Below are positions 42,722-51,569 of a stretch of 64,000 nucleotides of DNA, in pieces. Within the stretch, counting starts at the first letter, position 1. The number at the start of each line of letters is the position of its first letter. The notes beneath the pieces were generated by a model, which was not told the DNA's origin, made no database searches, and worked only from the letters and a program-made list of their open reading frames with translations. The stretch is from positions 1 to 64,000 of the forward strand of contig CASEER010000001.1 in assembly GCA_949287085.1 (NCBI GenBank), given 5' to 3'. The DNA comes from an uncultured Coriobacteriaceae bacterium. GTDB taxonomy: Bacteria > Actinomycetota > Coriobacteriia > Coriobacteriales > Coriobacteriaceae. The position numbers and the translations under genes were made by a program.

Positions 42722-43721
42722 CTCCCTCCGGCGCCGTCACGGACGGGGCAGCTCCGCTGGCACCATCCGCATCGGGCGCAGCCGCAGACGCCTCCCCTGC
42801 CTGGGTCTGGGCCTCGGCCTCGGCTGCAGCCATCACGGCATCAACGCGCTCTCCATCGGCCGCCGCGCCCTGGGCACGCTCGGCTGCCAGCTCGGCATCG
42901 GACTCGTGAATCAACTTGATGAGCGCCTTGGCCGCATCCTCGCCCACCAAATCGCGGGCCCGCAGCGTGTAATTGGTGGCCTCGTTGCGCTCGCCCGCCT
43001 GCGCGGCGTCCGTCGCGCACATGAGCAGGCAAATGGCGATCTCCGCATTAGGATCAGCCTCAAAGCCCTGGTCCGCCAGCGCCTTGACGGCTTCCTCTTC
43101 CGGCGCATTGGCCTCCTCGGGCGCCTCGGCCATCAGGCGCTGCAGCAGCTGGCGCGTCTGGCGCGCGCTCGGTGCATAGCTCGCCGCCCGGCGCGCAAAA
43201 CCCGAGGCAAGCATCTTTTCGTGCTGATCCAAGAAAAAGAGGCCGAGCCCCGCGCACGCACGGCCAAAGCACACCGCATCGGCTGCACGCGCAAGCACCG
43301 AGTAGTTGAGCGCCGCGCCCTCTTTGGGGTCGCCGAGCACGCGGTACAGCTCCGCCAGATCAAGCCGGTAGGCGCAGTTCATGGGGTCCCAGCGCACCGC
43401 CTGCTTAAGCGCATCGCGCGCGAGCGCGTACTCCTGCTGCTGCAAATAGGCAAACGCCAGGTCGGAGTACACGCGGTCAAACGGCACGGGCACCTGCTTG
43501 AGCGAGCGCGGGTCCTTTTCTACCCGGCGATACGCTAGCAGCTCAAACGAGTCGGCAAAGCTAAAGTACTGGACGTGGTCGGTTGCGCGACACGCCTGCT
43601 CGGCATATTCCTCAATCTCGTCGCGCATCTCCAGCAGCGCCGGCAGGGCGTTATCGATGTCGCCCTGGCCCAAAAAGTTCTCAACGTGCTGAATATCTTC
43701 CATGCTCACGGATAGGTTCAT
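42708..43721 (-). CDS. TPR-containing protein
   Basis: A 337-residue protein whose middle (about 75-250) shows helix-pair repeats of tetratricopeptide type, for example RVYSDLAFAYLQQQEYALARDALKQ and CAYRLDLAELYRVLGDPKEG. The last 50 residues are Ala-rich and low in complexity. No signal peptide or enzyme motif was found; it is probably a protein-interaction scaffold. GGAAGGATG precedes the start at 43721. It lies between rnr and smpB. Confidence 0.82.
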   Translation of the reverse strand: MNLSVSMEDIQHVENFLGQGDIDNALPALLEMRDEIEEYAEQACRATDHVQYFSFADSFELLAYRRVEKDPRSLKQVPVPFDRVYSDLAFAYLQQQEYALARDALKQAVRWDPMNCAYRLDLAELYRVLGDPKEGAALNYSVLARAADAVCFGRACAGLGLFFLDQHEKMLASGFARRAASYAPSARQTRQLLQRLMAEAPEEANAPEEEAVKALADQGFEADPNAEIAICLLMCATDAAQAGERNEATNYTLRARDLVGEDAAKALIKLIHESDAELAAERAQGAAADGERVDAVMAAAEAEAQTQAGEASAAAPDADGASGAAPSVTAPEGDARA

Positions 43722-43815
43722 GAGGCATCCTTCCCGGTATGGGTTCCTAGGCACATGCGGGTCGCGGGTCCGGTAGCCGAGCGCCGCGCTCCGCTGGTAT
43801 CTGCGTGTTGGGCTA

Positions 43816-45891
43816 TCAGTGTAGCGCACGCGCAGAGGTCACGAGCGCCAAATCGAGGTAGCCCCGCGCGACGTTCACGGATCGCACCTCCACGACCACG
43901 CGATGGCCCGGCCGCACGACGCGCCCGCTTACCGAGCCGGTGAGCGTAAGCGCCCGGTCGTCGAACTCAAACCACTCGTCGCCCAGATCGCGCAGGTGAA
44001 TAAGCCCCTCGGCCTGGGTGTCGGCAATGCGGGCAAAGGCTCCGGCATCGCTTACCCAGGTAATGACCGCATGGAACTGCTCGCCCAGACGCTCGCCATA
44101 ATAGCGCGCGACCTCGACCTTCTGCGATGCCCGGGCCGCTGCATCGGCAATGCGCTCGCGCTCGCTGCACGAACGGCACAATTGCGGCACGATCGCATCC
44201 AGCGCTTCGCGCCCGATTCCCACCAAATGCGGCGCGCGCTCCCGGGCCACGCGGGCACCCAGCCGCTCGCGCGCCAGAGCCAGCTTGAGCGTGCGGTGCA
44301 CGATGAGGTCCGGATAGCGGCGGATGGGGCTCGTAAAGTGGCAGTATGCCTCTGCCCCCAACGCATAGTGGCCCTCGTTGTGCGGGACATACGTAGCCCG
44401 CTGCATGGCCCGAAGGAGCAGTGCGTTTACCAGCTCAGAAGCCGGTGTGCCCTCCGTCGCGTCAATCGCGCGGCGCATGGCGTCCTGGCTACCCGCAGCA
44501 ATGGCAAGCCCCAGTGTGCGGTCGACAACACCAAGCTCGACCAGCGTTCCCGCAGCAGCCTGAAGATGGTCGGGCGTGGGAGCTCCATGCGCGCGGTAGG
44601 CGCTGGGCAGGTTGCGGCGGGCGAGCCATCCGGCCACGCACTCGTTGGCCAAGAGCATGGCCTCTTCCACCAAGCTGGTGGCCCGCGTGCGCTGGCGGCA
44701 GGTGAGCTTCACGGGCGTGCCTGCGCTATCGAGCAGCGCATGGATCTCTACCGTGTCAAAGTCCACGGCCCCGCGCCGCTCGCGCACCGCCCGCCGCAGC
44801 TGCGCAAGCTCGTCCGCCAAGCGCAGCGTGGCCGCAAGGTCGCAACCCTCGGCCTCCGCTAGCGCACAGAGCCGGGCAAGCTCGGACGAAGGCTCGGAGT
44901 CGCCCGAAAGCAGCGCATCGGCTTCGTCGTACGTAAGGCGAGCCCGCGAGCGCATCACGCTCGGGTACAGGCGCGCGCCCTGCACGCGGCCGCGCGCGTC
45001 GAGCTCAATGTCCACCGTCATGGCCAGCCGGTCCTCGTGCGGACGCAGCGAGCACAAATCGTTGCAGAGGCGCTCGGGCAGCATGGGCAGCACGCGGTCT
45101 GCCAGGTACGCCGAGGTGCCGCGGCGCCGGGCCTCCAGGTCTACCGAGCTCTCCCAAGCAACGTAGTGCGAAACGTCGGCAATGTAGACGCCAAGTGCAA
45201 AGCCGCCCGCAGGCGTGCGCTCAATCGACAGGGCATCGTCAAAATCGCGCGCATCCACGGGGTCGATGGTAAAGGCAAAGCGGTCGCGCACGTCGCGCCG
45301 GAGCGGGTCGCTGAGCGCCTTATCGATGTCGAGCGTAAGGGCGGCGGCCTCTTGTTCGGACAGAGCGGGATAGCCGTCGGCAAGGTCGTAGCGCGCCATC
45401 ACGCACTGGATGCCCAGGTCAGCCGCATCGGGTCCGCCAAGACGCTGCTCGATGGTCACCACGCCCGACTCGGCACGCGAAGGATAGGCGACGATGCGGG
45501 CACGCACCACATCGCCCGGCTCCACGCCCGCTGCTCGCGCAGAGGTATCTTGTGGCGGGATAAAGAAATCGACCTTCAGACGCGTATCGAGCGGATGGAT
45601 GGTGCCCAAGGGGCCTGCCACGGCATATGTGCCCACCACGGACGACACCGCGCGTTCCACAACGCTCTCCACCATGGCGCGCTTTGAGCCCGAGCCGCCG
45701 CGCCGGAAGCTCACCGCTACGACGTCGCCGTCCATGACCTCACGCAGGCATGCGCTTGCCAGCCGGAACGTGCCCTCGGCCGTCTCAACAAACCCATGAT
45801 GTTCGGTAAGCCGCACCGTGCCCGTGATGCTCGGTCGCCGCTCCCGACGCACCGGCGACCGATGCCCCCGCGAGCTCCGCTTTCTCCCCAT
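43816..45891 (-). CDS. rnr: Ribonuclease R
   Basis: A 691-residue exoribonuclease of the RNB family. The catalytic centre is clear as TIDPVDARDFDDALS (near residue 210), with YIADVSHYV, YCHFTSPIRRYPDLIVHR and a C-terminal S1 RNA-binding domain (YGERLGEQFHAVITWVSDAG...GLIHLRDL). It degrades structured RNA 3'-5', and with SmpB/tmRNA removes defective messages, which fits its place near smpB. The N-terminus is a short basic tail and an OB-like domain. The ribosome site before the ATG at 45891 is moderate (GGTGAGAG). Confidence 0.96.
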   Translation of the reverse strand: MGRKRSSRGHRSPVRRERRPSITGTVRLTEHHGFVETAEGTFRLASACLREVMDGDVVAVSFRRGGSGSKRAMVESVVERAVSSVVGTYAVAGPLGTIHPLDTRLKVDFFIPPQDTSARAAGVEPGDVVRARIVAYPSRAESGVVTIEQRLGGPDAADLGIQCVMARYDLADGYPALSEQEAAALTLDIDKALSDPLRRDVRDRFAFTIDPVDARDFDDALSIERTPAGGFALGVYIADVSHYVAWESSVDLEARRRGTSAYLADRVLPMLPERLCNDLCSLRPHEDRLAMTVDIELDARGRVQGARLYPSVMRSRARLTYDEADALLSGDSEPSSELARLCALAEAEGCDLAATLRLADELAQLRRAVRERRGAVDFDTVEIHALLDSAGTPVKLTCRQRTRATSLVEEAMLLANECVAGWLARRNLPSAYRAHGAPTPDHLQAAAGTLVELGVVDRTLGLAIAAGSQDAMRRAIDATEGTPASELVNALLLRAMQRATYVPHNEGHYALGAEAYCHFTSPIRRYPDLIVHRTLKLALARERLGARVARERAPHLVGIGREALDAIVPQLCRSCSERERIADAAARASQKVEVARYYGERLGEQFHAVITWVSDAGAFARIADTQAEGLIHLRDLGDEWFEFDDRALTLTGSVSGRVVRPGHRVVVEVRSVNVARGYLDLALVTSARALH

Positions 45892-46035
45892 ATGCTCTCA
45901 CCGCTCCAATGTCTTAGCCAAACCACTTGGCATTGTGGCTCGCCACAACCTGGCTCCGCGCGTCATATGGCCACCAAAACCGAGCCCCTGCGCGCCACGC
46001 CCGAGGTTGCACGGTACAACAAGGCCACAAACAAG

Positions 46036-46120
46036 AAAAGCCGGCCTTTCCTCGTGCGCGATTCCACGGGAGCCGGCTCCGCCGAACTCCAGGGACCAGC
46101 GCGAGAGGAAAGACCGGCCT
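46036..46120 (-). terminator. Long terminator hairpin after ftsX
   Basis: Two arms (46040-46060 and 46100-46117), sharing GCCGG and CTTTCCTC blocks with minor mismatches, fold over about 40 bases. On the minus strand the last arm is followed by TTTTCTTG. It separates ftsX from rnr. Confidence 0.65.
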
Positions 46121-46142
46121 TCCACCCGTTACCCGTGCAATG

Positions 46143-47060
46143 CTACACCTTGAGATACCGCCGCATGGCAATGGCCGAGCCAAACAGTCCGATCACCATG
46201 CCCACCACAATGAGCGCCACATACGTCATGAGGTACACCTCGATGGGGATCGAGAACTGCCACCAGCTCACCATGTGCATGATGCGCGGCATGAGCAGGT
46301 TGCGCACCAGCTCGAGCACACCGATGGAGAGCAGCGCGCCCAGCAGGGCCTGCAGCACGCCCTCGGTGACAAACGGCCCGCGAATAAAGCCGTTGGAAGC
46401 ACCCACCAGGCGCATGATGGCGATCTCGCGACGACGTGCCGTAATGGACAGGCGGATGGTGTTGTTGATGAAGATGAACGCGATGAAGGTCAGCAGCGCC
46501 ACGAGCACGATGCAGGCAATGCGGATGTAGCCGGTCACCTGGAACAGGCGGCCCACCATCTCCTGGCTGTACTGCACGCTCTCGTTAACATCGCCTTTGT
46601 CGGCAATGGCCTGGAAGTCCGGGTCCTCCTTGATGCGGTTGGCGGTATCCTCGACCTGCGAGGAATCGTTCATGACCACCTCGTAGGAGCGCGGCAGCGG
46701 ATTCTTGCCATCGAGCGCCGCAATGGTGGAGTCCGCGCTCTTGGACATGTTGCGGTACTCCTCGAGCGCGTCTTCCTTTGACTTGAACTTCACGCTGGCC
46801 ACGTTGTCCCAGCCCTCGAGCTTCTGCTGGAAGGCCTGAACGTCCTCGTCAGAAGCCTTGTCCGAGATAAACACGTTGATGGTCACCGTGTCTTCGATGG
46901 TGCCAATGGCCGAGGTAACAAGCGCCGAGCCCACAATAAAGAGGCCGATGATAAAGAGCGACAAGAAAATCGTAATAACCGCGCCGAACGACGTGGTCCA
47001 GTTGCGGAAGAAGTGGCTGAACGCCTCGCGGAGCGAGTAGCCAATGTTAGAGGGCGCCAT
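46143..47060 (-). CDS. ftsX: FtsX, divisome permease-like protein
   Basis: A 305-residue FtsX. The first membrane segment (about 23-45) is followed by the large extracellular domain, then three segments (about 185-205, 235-258 and 270-295) with the conserved RREIAIMRLVGASNGFIRGPF loop between them. FtsX works with FtsE to switch on cell-wall hydrolases outside the cell. Its start overlaps the end of ftsE by 14 bases; the ribosome site GGGAGG is rather far (11 bases). Confidence 0.96.
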   Translation of the reverse strand: MAPSNIGYSLREAFSHFFRNWTTSFGAVITIFLSLFIIGLFIVGSALVTSAIGTIEDTVTINVFISDKASDEDVQAFQQKLEGWDNVASVKFKSKEDALEEYRNMSKSADSTIAALDGKNPLPRSYEVVMNDSSQVEDTANRIKEDPDFQAIADKGDVNESVQYSQEMVGRLFQVTGYIRIACIVLVALLTFIAFIFINNTIRLSITARRREIAIMRLVGASNGFIRGPFVTEGVLQALLGALLSIGVLELVRNLLMPRIMHMVSWWQFSIPIEVYLMTYVALIVVGMVIGLFGSAIAMRRYLKV

Positions 47061-48258
47061 AGTTGCCGTAGCCTCCCCTCTCCTGGTCGCGCACAACATG
47101 GCCGGCCTCGAGCGCAATAACGCGCCGATGCATGGAGTCGACCATCTCGCGGTCGTGCGTCGCAACGATTACCGTGGTCCCCGTGCGATTGATGCGCTCG
47201 AGGAGCTTCATGATGCCCAGCGAAATGGCCGGGTCGAGGTTACCCGTGGGCTCGTCGCAAATAAGCAGCGGCGGACGGTTAACCATGGCACGCGCCACGT
47301 TGACGCGCTGCTGCTCGCCGCCCGAAAGCTGGTCGGGCAGGGAGTTCATCTGCTCTGCCAGGCCCACCAAGCGCAGCACCTCGGGCACCTGGGCGCGAAT
47401 CACGCCGCGCGGCTTGCCAATGCACTCCAACGCAAAGGCCACGTTTTCATACGCGGTCTTGTTGGGCAGCAGGCGGAAGTCCTGGAACACGATGCCCATC
47501 TGGCGACGCAGGTAGGGCACCTTGCGGTTGCGAATGCGGGTGAGGTCCTGGCCTGCCACCATCACGCGGCCGGAGGTCGGCTTGACTTCGCGCATGATCG
47601 TGCGCAGGAACGTGGACTTGCCGGAACCGGAATGGCCCACCAAGAACACAAACTCGCCGGGATAGATCTCGATGTTGACGTCCTCGAGCGCAGGCTTGTT
47701 GGGCTGCGCCGGGTACACCTTGGTCACGTGTTCCATGACGATGACCGGATCCACGCCGGCCTCGCGCGCCTTTTCTTTGCGCGACTGCACGGGAGCAAAG
47801 ACCTGCGTGAAGTCCGAGCTCTGCAGCGCGCTGTCGAGCGTTGCCACCTCGTGGGCCTGGTCGGCATCAACCTGGGGCGCCGGCACGGGCGCAGGCGGAG
47901 CCATGGGGTCCGGAATCGAGGGAATCTGCGCGTCGAGCGTACCCGATGCCTGCGCAGGCCGGTTGAGCGGCGACGGCGCCGACGGAGCGGCATTCACCTG
48001 CGGTGCGTTCGGAACGGTCTGCGGCATAGCGTCGCTGTTTGCCGGCTGATAGGCAAATGGGTCGGCCACGGCATCCGAGCTCGCTGCGGGTGCCGTGTAG
48101 GTCGTGCTCGCGAGCGAATCGGGCATGGCATTCGTTGTTGATGGGGTGGTTGCTGGTTCCTCGTTGGGCGAGGAATACGCGAAGTGGGAGGCCGCCTGCG
48201 GCTCGCTCTGGCGCGGAGCGTCCTGCCCATCTCCGGGTTTACGGAAGTGGTTGCCCAC
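47047..48258 (-). CDS. ftsE: FtsE ATPase with long disordered N-terminus
   Basis: A 403-residue protein. Residues 172-400 are a normal FtsE ABC ATPase: GHSGSGKST (208-216), FQDFRLLPNKTAYENV, LSGGEQQRVNVARA, LLICDEPTGNLD and VATHD. The first 170 residues are Pro/Ala/Ser-rich and look disordered; FtsE is normally about 225 residues. The opening MGNHFRKPGDG is the best available start, and no ribosome site was found nearer the ABC domain. It is cytoplasmic, bound to FtsX. Confidence 0.93.
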   Translation of the reverse strand: MGNHFRKPGDGQDAPRQSEPQAASHFAYSSPNEEPATTPSTTNAMPDSLASTTYTAPAASSDAVADPFAYQPANSDAMPQTVPNAPQVNAAPSAPSPLNRPAQASGTLDAQIPSIPDPMAPPAPVPAPQVDADQAHEVATLDSALQSSDFTQVFAPVQSRKEKAREAGVDPVIVMEHVTKVYPAQPNKPALEDVNIEIYPGEFVFLVGHSGSGKSTFLRTIMREVKPTSGRVMVAGQDLTRIRNRKVPYLRRQMGIVFQDFRLLPNKTAYENVAFALECIGKPRGVIRAQVPEVLRLVGLAEQMNSLPDQLSGGEQQRVNVARAMVNRPPLLICDEPTGNLDPAISLGIMKLLERINRTGTTVIVATHDREMVDSMHRRVIALEAGHVVRDQERGGYGNYGAL

Positions 48259-48436
48259 TGCAGCTCCTTAAGTCGTGCGTTTCATCTACATACGTGTTCA
48301 TTGTAGCAGCATGGCCCGCCATACACAGAAAAGGCGTAGAGGAGCATGCAGCAAGATCGAAGCAAGGGGCACAAGGAGCAAAGTCCTCAAAGCGAAGTAC
48401 GCAAACGCAAAGCACAGCGCGCCGCACGGACCGCGC

Positions 48437-48474
48437 AAAAAGCCGGGGCGTACGGCAATCCGCACGCCCCGGCC
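48437..48474 (-). terminator. Terminator of the transketolase genes
   Basis: The stem GGCCGGGGCGT/ACGCCCCGGC on the minus strand is followed by TTTTTG, about 80 bases past the C-terminal transketolase gene stop. The rest of the 294-base gap to ftsE holds no gene that I can see. Confidence 0.85.
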
Positions 48475-48552
48475 TCATCAACCGTCTATGATGCTCAACC
48501 GCTGCAACAGCGCTGCGCGCAAACCCAAGTGCGCAGGCCCCGCGGTCCTTGG

Positions 48553-49479
48553 CTACCTACCCAGCAGCTCGCGCACGCGGGCAGCAATACCGGCGGCATC
48601 AAGGCCGTAGTAAGCAAGCAGCTCAGAAGCGCTGCCGGACTGGCCGAACGTCGTCATGCCCAAGCGCGTCACCGGCACAGGGTGCTTCTCGCTCAGCAAC
48701 TCGGCCACCGCCGAGCCCATGCCACCGTAGATGCTGTGCTCCTCGACGGTGAGCACGCGTCCGGTCTTGGCTGCCGAGGCGATGATCGTCTCCTCATCGA
48801 GCGGCTTCACGCTCATCACGTCTACGACCTCGGCATCAATGCCCTCGGCAGCAAGCTCGTCGGCCGCGGCCAGCGCATGCGCCACTTCAACGCCGCAAGC
48901 CATGATGGAGATGTCCGTGCCTGTGCGCGGCACGCCCGCAAAGGCAACGTCGCAGGTAAAGTCCTCACCATACACCTCGGGCAGCGGCTCGCGGCCCAAG
49001 CGCACATAAAATGGCCCCGGCGTCTCGGCAGCAAGGCGAATGGCAGCTGCGGCGCTTGCGTAGTCCGCCGGCACAAGTACGCGCATGCCCGGCAGCACGC
49101 GCATGAGGGCGATGTCCTCGAGCGCCTGGTGCGTGGCGCCGTCCGCACCCACGGTAATGCCCGCATGCGTGGGGCAAATCTTTACGTTAAGGCCCGAATC
49201 GCACACGGTGTTGCGAATCTGCTCCCAGCAGCGCCCGGTACCAAACACGGCAAACGAGCCGGTAAACACCGTGCGACCGGTAAGCGCTAAACCGGAGGCC
49301 ACGCCGATCATGTTCTGCTCGGCAATGCCCACGTCAAACAGACGGTCCGGATAGGCCGCACCGAACTTGCCCGTGGTAGTGGAGCCGCAGAGATCCGCAT
49401 CCACGGCCATGATATCCATGCCCTCGTCAACAAGCTTGATGAGCGTCTCGCCATATGCGGCGCGCGTAGCTTTTGCCAT
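48553..49479 (-). CDS. Transketolase, C-terminal subunit
   Basis: A 308-residue protein equal to the pyrimidine-binding and C-terminal domains of transketolase (VDADLCGSTTTGKFG, RLFDVGIAEQNMIGVASGLALTG, GITVGADGATHQALEDIALMR, FYVRLGREPLP). With the N-terminal subunit it forms the TPP enzyme of the pentose phosphate pathway. It starts five bases after the N-terminal gene, so they are translated together. Split transketolases are common in anaerobes and archaea. Confidence 0.95.
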   Translation of the reverse strand: MAKATRAAYGETLIKLVDEGMDIMAVDADLCGSTTTGKFGAAYPDRLFDVGIAEQNMIGVASGLALTGRTVFTGSFAVFGTGRCWEQIRNTVCDSGLNVKICPTHAGITVGADGATHQALEDIALMRVLPGMRVLVPADYASAAAAIRLAAETPGPFYVRLGREPLPEVYGEDFTCDVAFAGVPRTGTDISIMACGVEVAHALAAADELAAEGIDAEVVDVMSVKPLDEETIIASAAKTGRVLTVEEHSIYGGMGSAVAELLSEKHPVPVTRLGMTTFGQSGSASELLAYYGLDAAGIAARVRELLGR

Positions 49480-49484
49480 GGCGC

Positions 49485-50384
49485 TTACGCCTCCTTCTGC
49501 GCGGCGAGGAGCTCCTCGTATGCCGCATCGATCTCTGCGATGGCCCGGACGGCTTCCTCGTGCGTGGGTGCCACGCCGTGCCAGGTAACCTGGTCTTCCA
49601 TAAAGGAGACGCCCTTGCCCTTAACGGTCGAGGCGACAATGATGGCCGGCTTGCCCGTCACCGCCACGGCCTCGTTGAGCGCGCGGCGCATGCTGGGGAT
49701 GCTGTGGCCGTCGGCCGCAATGACCTCCCAACCAAAGGCGGCAAACTTGTCGGCAATGGGCTCAATAGCGTTTACGTCGCTCACATGGCCATCGATCTGC
49801 AGGTTGTTGCTGTCAAGAATGGCAACCAGGTTGTCGATGTGCTGGTGCGCGGCAAACATGGCCGCCTCCCAGTTCTCGCCCTCCTGGAGCTCTCCGTCGC
49901 CCGTAAGCACAAAGACGCGCTTGAGGTCGCCACCATCGCGCGCGGCGTCGGCACGGAAGCCGAGTGCGATGCCGCTCGCGATAGAAAGACCCTGGCCCAG
50001 GGAGCCGGTGCACACTTCTACACCCGGGCAGGCATGGCAATCCGGATGGCCCTGCAGGCGCGACCCCAGGTGGCGGAGCGTCTTGAGCTCATCGTGCTCC
50101 AGATACCCAATCTGGGCAAGTGTGGCATACAAAATAGGAGCAGCATGACCTTTGGAAAGTACGAACCGGTCACGCGCGGGATTCTTGGCATCCTGCACAT
50201 CGTAGCCCATGACACCGGAGAAATAGAGCGTCGCCACGATATCCGCGGCCGAAAGCGAACCGCCTGGATGGCCTGAGCCTGCAGCCTCGAGCATCTCGAC
50301 GACATCGCGCCGCATGCGATTCGCGATGAGGGCGATCTGCGCATCGTCGTGCGCGCACGCGGTCCTCAACTGTTCTGTTGCCAT
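49485..50384 (-). CDS. Transketolase, N-terminal subunit
   Basis: A 299-residue protein equal to the TPP-pyrophosphate-binding half of transketolase: MLEAAGSGHPGGSLSAADI, FVLSKGHAAPILYATLA, GSLGQGLSIASGIALG and the metal/TPP motif VLTGDGELQEGENWEA...LDSNNLQ. It is upstream of its C-terminal partner. The pair lies between ftsE and an accessory segment. A ribosome site AGGGACGG precedes the start. Confidence 0.95.
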   Translation of the reverse strand: MATEQLRTACAHDDAQIALIANRMRRDVVEMLEAAGSGHPGGSLSAADIVATLYFSGVMGYDVQDAKNPARDRFVLSKGHAAPILYATLAQIGYLEHDELKTLRHLGSRLQGHPDCHACPGVEVCTGSLGQGLSIASGIALGFRADAARDGGDLKRVFVLTGDGELQEGENWEAAMFAAHQHIDNLVAILDSNNLQIDGHVSDVNAIEPIADKFAAFGWEVIAADGHSIPSMRRALNEAVAVTGKPAIIVASTVKGKGVSFMEDQVTWHGVAPTHEEAVRAIAEIDAAYEELLAAQKEA

Positions 50385-50551
50385 GTCCGTCCCTTCAGAT
50401 GAAGCGCCCCTTGTAGTGACGCGTTCATCATAACAGGAAGTGCCCGCTCAGGTACTTAAGCTGTAGCTTAAAATCGGATACCCCTTAGACGTCCCGTCTT
50501 TATGCAAGAAATATTCACCGGAGAAATGCCTAGCCGCTCGACAAGCCTTAC

Positions 50552-50845
50552 CTAGTCTTTTTTATTACTCGGAAACTGCGGGTTCTTCGCGCCATCGTTT
50601 TTGATAAAAATATCGTGTGCAACCAAGCAGCCATAAACGAGGATGCAAACAACCAAGACGGCCTTAATGAATCCCTCGACAACAGAAACTATTGCGGCAA
50701 TGGGATATACAGCGATTACCTCGTCTGAAACAATAAGCGCGTTGAGGCTATCACAAATTCCAGAGTCAATCTCATAGAGAAAACCTAAACGCATAAGCAG
50801 GTACGCCCCGATGAAAAACAATAGCTTTTGACACCGCTTGCTCAT
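50552..50845 (-). CDS. Small membrane protein of unknown function
   Basis: A 97-residue protein with two or three hydrophobic stretches (about 8-24, 45-62 and 62-80), opening MSKRCQKLLFFIGAYL. No family is recognised. Base composition is lower in GC than the core genes, as in the rest of this segment. TAGGAGC lies about 11 bases ahead of the ATG. It follows a frameshifted secreted-protein gene by 14 bases and probably belongs with it. Confidence 0.55.
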   Translation of the reverse strand: MSKRCQKLLFFIGAYLLMRLGFLYEIDSGICDSLNALIVSDEVIAVYPIAAIVSVVEGFIKAVLVVCILVYGCLVAHDIFIKNDGAKNPQFPSNKKD

Positions 50846-50859
50846 AATACACCCAGCTC

Positions 50860-51110
50860 CTAACGCAAATTGATGGTTACTGACCCGCTGTAGCATTTAC
50901 GCGCATACCATGTCGTTGAAGACGATCCACTCATCGAAAAACCAGCAGCACTCAACACAGGATACGAGAACCCGAGCGTGCTGGTCTTTGCTATACGCAG
51001 TGTGCCCTGATAGCTACAGCGTTCTTGGAGGTTGTCTCTGCAAATACCGGTGTCGCAATAATCAGTCCGCCGCAAATCAATGACAACAATGCAGCAAATA
51101 ACCTTTTCAT
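50860..51110 (-). pseudogene. Small secreted protein, frameshifted
   Basis: From ATG at 51110 (AAAGGA upstream) the frame encodes a clear signal peptide, MKRLFAALLSLICGGLIIAT with PVFAE cleavage, then stops at 50991. The neighbouring frame continues to a stop at 50860 with a plausible exported tail: RCSYQGTLRIAKTS, GFSYPVLSAAGFSM, TTWYARKCYSGSVTINLR. Joined, they would make a secreted protein of about 82 residues with two or three cysteines. A one-base change near 50995-51035 explains the break; it may be decay or sequencing error. Function unknown. Confidence 0.6.
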
Positions 51111-51267
51111 AGCCGCTCGTCCTTTCAATCGGCATATAAAGTGGGCTCGATAAACAACCTCCTTCCTAAACAAAAGATCTATATTCATATTTTTTATTAA
51201 GTTCTATTTATTTCAAGAAATCTTTTAATTGTATGTGATATATTTCGGAAATTCGTTAATTTGCTAT

Positions 51268-51478
51268 CTTAGTGAAACGCCCCCGGACCCATCGAAGCGC
51301 GTATTGCAGAGCCAGAAGGGGCCCCGCGGAGGGCTGGCCACGCATGGCTCCCGAAGTCAGCACGATACCCTCGCTCCAAGCCTATATATGTGGAGATGGG
51401 AGGCGAGGGGACTTGCGCCCCCTACGCACGTTCGGTTAGATGCGGGAACTCCGTCCCAGATTAAAGTGTTTCGCTAAG
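51268..51478. other. 211-bp non-coding element bounded by inverted repeats
   Basis: CTTAGTGAAAC (51268-51278) and GTTTCGCTAAG (51468-51478) are inverted copies with one mismatch, enclosing GC-rich, structured DNA in an otherwise AT-rich gap (51111-51569). The interior has further short palindromes (GGGGCCCC; GGGGACTTGCGCCCCC). I see no gene in it. It could be a MITE-like element or a structured RNA gene. A short motif GGGGACGTGCTC just outside (51500-51511) resembles the dispersed repeat. Confidence 0.45.
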
Positions 51479-51569
51479 GTAGAGAATCCACCCCAATTTG
51501 GGGACGTGCTCGATTTGACTGGAAACGGTCTAAGCGACTACATCCCCATATTGGAAAAATGAGAGTGCC

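Noticed and set aside
51229-51477. 82-codon plus-strand frame across the palindrome-bounded element
   Set aside because: No ribosome site, no hydrophobic or family pattern, and the frame follows the structured non-coding element.
51268-51478. Possible degenerate tRNA or RNase P/tmRNA gene
   Set aside because: A T-arm-like GGGG...CCCC is present but there is no TTCRA loop, no acceptor pairing and none of the conserved RNase P or tmRNA motifs I know.
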